A DNA stretch of 7,625 nt, from positions 1 through 7,625 of the forward strand of contig JAUYES010000048.1 in the NCBI GenBank assembly GCA_030691225.1. Reading direction: 5' to 3'. The DNA comes from Holophaga sp. Lineage in GTDB: Bacteria > Acidobacteriota > Holophagae > Holophagales > Holophagaceae. The notes below the pieces were generated by a model, which was not told where the DNA came from, ran no database searches, and worked only from the letters and a program-made list of their open reading frames with translations. This document shows positions 7,071-7,625 of the stretch, piece after piece (the stretch's first letter is position 1; each line of letters begins with the position of its first letter). A program made the translations under genes and the position numbers.

Positions 7071-7091
7071 AGAGGCAACCTGGTTGGCTCT
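7071..7091. terminator. Hairpin between convergent genes, possible weak terminator
   Basis: A near-perfect 21-nt palindrome begins on the base after the BrkB-family stop codon: AGAG (7071-7074) with CTCT (7088-7091), one G/G mismatch, then CAAC (7076-7079) with GTTG (7083-7086), and a CTG loop. It occupies most of the 28-bp gap between the convergent genes, a usual place for a shared terminator. However, the plus strand is followed by an A-run rather than a T-run, and for the leftward gene the T-run comes before the stem, so it is not a standard intrinsic terminator. Confidence 0.35.
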
Positions 7092-7098
7092 GGAAAAA

Positions 7099-7625
7099 TT
7101 AGTCCCCGTTGTCCTTGCTGTGGCTGCTGGTGGGGATATCGAAGGCATCGAGCCGGTATTCATTGATCTTGTTTCGCACGGTGCGCAGCGCGATATCGAG
7201 CTTTTGAGCACAATGGGTGCGGTTGCCTTCCAAGGCCGCCAGTGTTGAAAGCAGCCAGAATCGTTCGAGCTCAGGAAGCGATAGGCCAAGAGGCAGGGCA
7301 ACCAAGGTGCCCAGCGAAACATCCTTCAGCGGCTTCTGGGGATCGGCAACCACCACGCCCGAAGGAAGAGAGAGAGCGGCCGTCATGGCCCCCAAAGAAA
7401 CCTCTGCGCACTCCAGCTCTGGAGGATCCTCGGGCAGACCTTCCATTTGTCCTGGTTCCAAAAGCCACCGAAGATCTTTTTCAGTGAGCGTGTGCCCCTG
7501 GAGAAGTACCACGCAGCGCTGAATGGCATTTTCCAATTCTCGGATGTTGCCTGGCCAACCATGACGCCCAAGGGCAGCCATAAAGCTGGGTGACAACTTG
7601 GGCGTGGTGCGATCATTTTCCCTGG
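7099..7625 (-). CDS. Sigma-54-dependent transcriptional regulator, C-terminal part (cut by window edge)
   Basis: The reading frame is open through the right edge, so only the last 174 or so residues are seen. A TTG at 7596 is internal, because codons before it continue the domain (RENDRTTPK just upstream). The visible part starts in the end of the AAA+ sigma-54 interaction domain, with the signature GWPGNIRELENAI, which helps drive open-complex formation by RNA polymerase with sigma-54. A linker of about 60 residues follows, rich in small and hydrophobic residues. Then comes a Fis-type DNA-binding helix-turn-helix, LERFWLLSTLAALEGNRTH (19 residues) continuing to RTVRNKINEY. The GNRTH...RTxRNKxxEY pattern resembles the flagellar FlrC/FleR/FlbD group of activators, but other NtrC-type regulators share it. 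The N-terminal receiver or sensor domain, which would tell what it responds to, is outside the window. It is convergent with the BrkB-family gene. Confidence 0.9.
   Translation of the reverse strand, partial: RENDRTTPKLSPSFMAALGRHGWPGNIRELENAIQRCVVLLQGHTLTEKDLRWLLEPGQMEGLPEDPPELECAEVSLGAMTAALSLPSGVVVADPQKPLKDVSLGTLVALPLGLSLPELERFWLLSTLAALEGNRTHCAQKLDIALRTVRNKINEYRLDAFDIPTSSHSKDNGD

Overview
The window is ordinary, gene-dense bacterial chromosome, roughly 60% GC by eye, with no insertion sequence, phage gene, CRISPR array, rRNA or tRNA that I can recognise. A sigma-54 activator, a YihY/BrkB membrane protein, a long bifunctional RelA/SpoT and moeA together fit a free-living Gram-negative bacterium. 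The general look of the proteins would suit Acidobacteriota or a deltaproteobacterial lineage, but that placement is only an impression.

Layout. Positions 1-80 hold no gene I can name. moeA (molybdenum insertase of molybdenum cofactor synthesis) runs leftward from 1199 to 81. A 112-bp divergent spacer separates it from a rightward run of five genes: a double-length nitronate monooxygenase-type flavoprotein (1312-3027), a bifunctional RelA/SpoT (p)ppGpp synthetase/hydrolase (3074-5299), a CoA-pyrophosphatase-like Nudix hydrolase (5371-5913), a 66-residue two-helix membrane protein (5926-6126) and a YihY/BrkB-family membrane protein (6129-7070). The last three are tightly packed (gaps of 12 and 2 nt) and are probably co-transcribed. 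The two larger gaps (46 and 71 nt) lie on either side of the RelA/SpoT gene. A convergent gene at the right edge (7625-7099, cut by the window) is the C-terminal part of a sigma-54-dependent regulator with a Fis-type helix-turn-helix.

How the genes may work together. RelA/SpoT sets (p)ppGpp levels and has both active sites intact. The Nudix enzyme and the flavoprotein could be housekeeping or stress-linked clean-up enzymes beside it, but nothing in the sequence proves a shared pathway. moeA is on the other strand and probably belongs to a separate unit extending left.

The two most unusual observations are these. First, the flavoprotein carries about 200 extra N-terminal residues that read like a second, decayed copy of its own barrel, with the FMN and catalytic motifs lost. 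Second, inverted repeats lie on or directly after the stop codons of four of the five rightward genes. The most elaborate is a pair of back-to-back stem-loops between the flavoprotein and RelA/SpoT genes, which could also mask the RelA/SpoT ribosome-binding region. I see no evidence for a wholly new multi-gene system.
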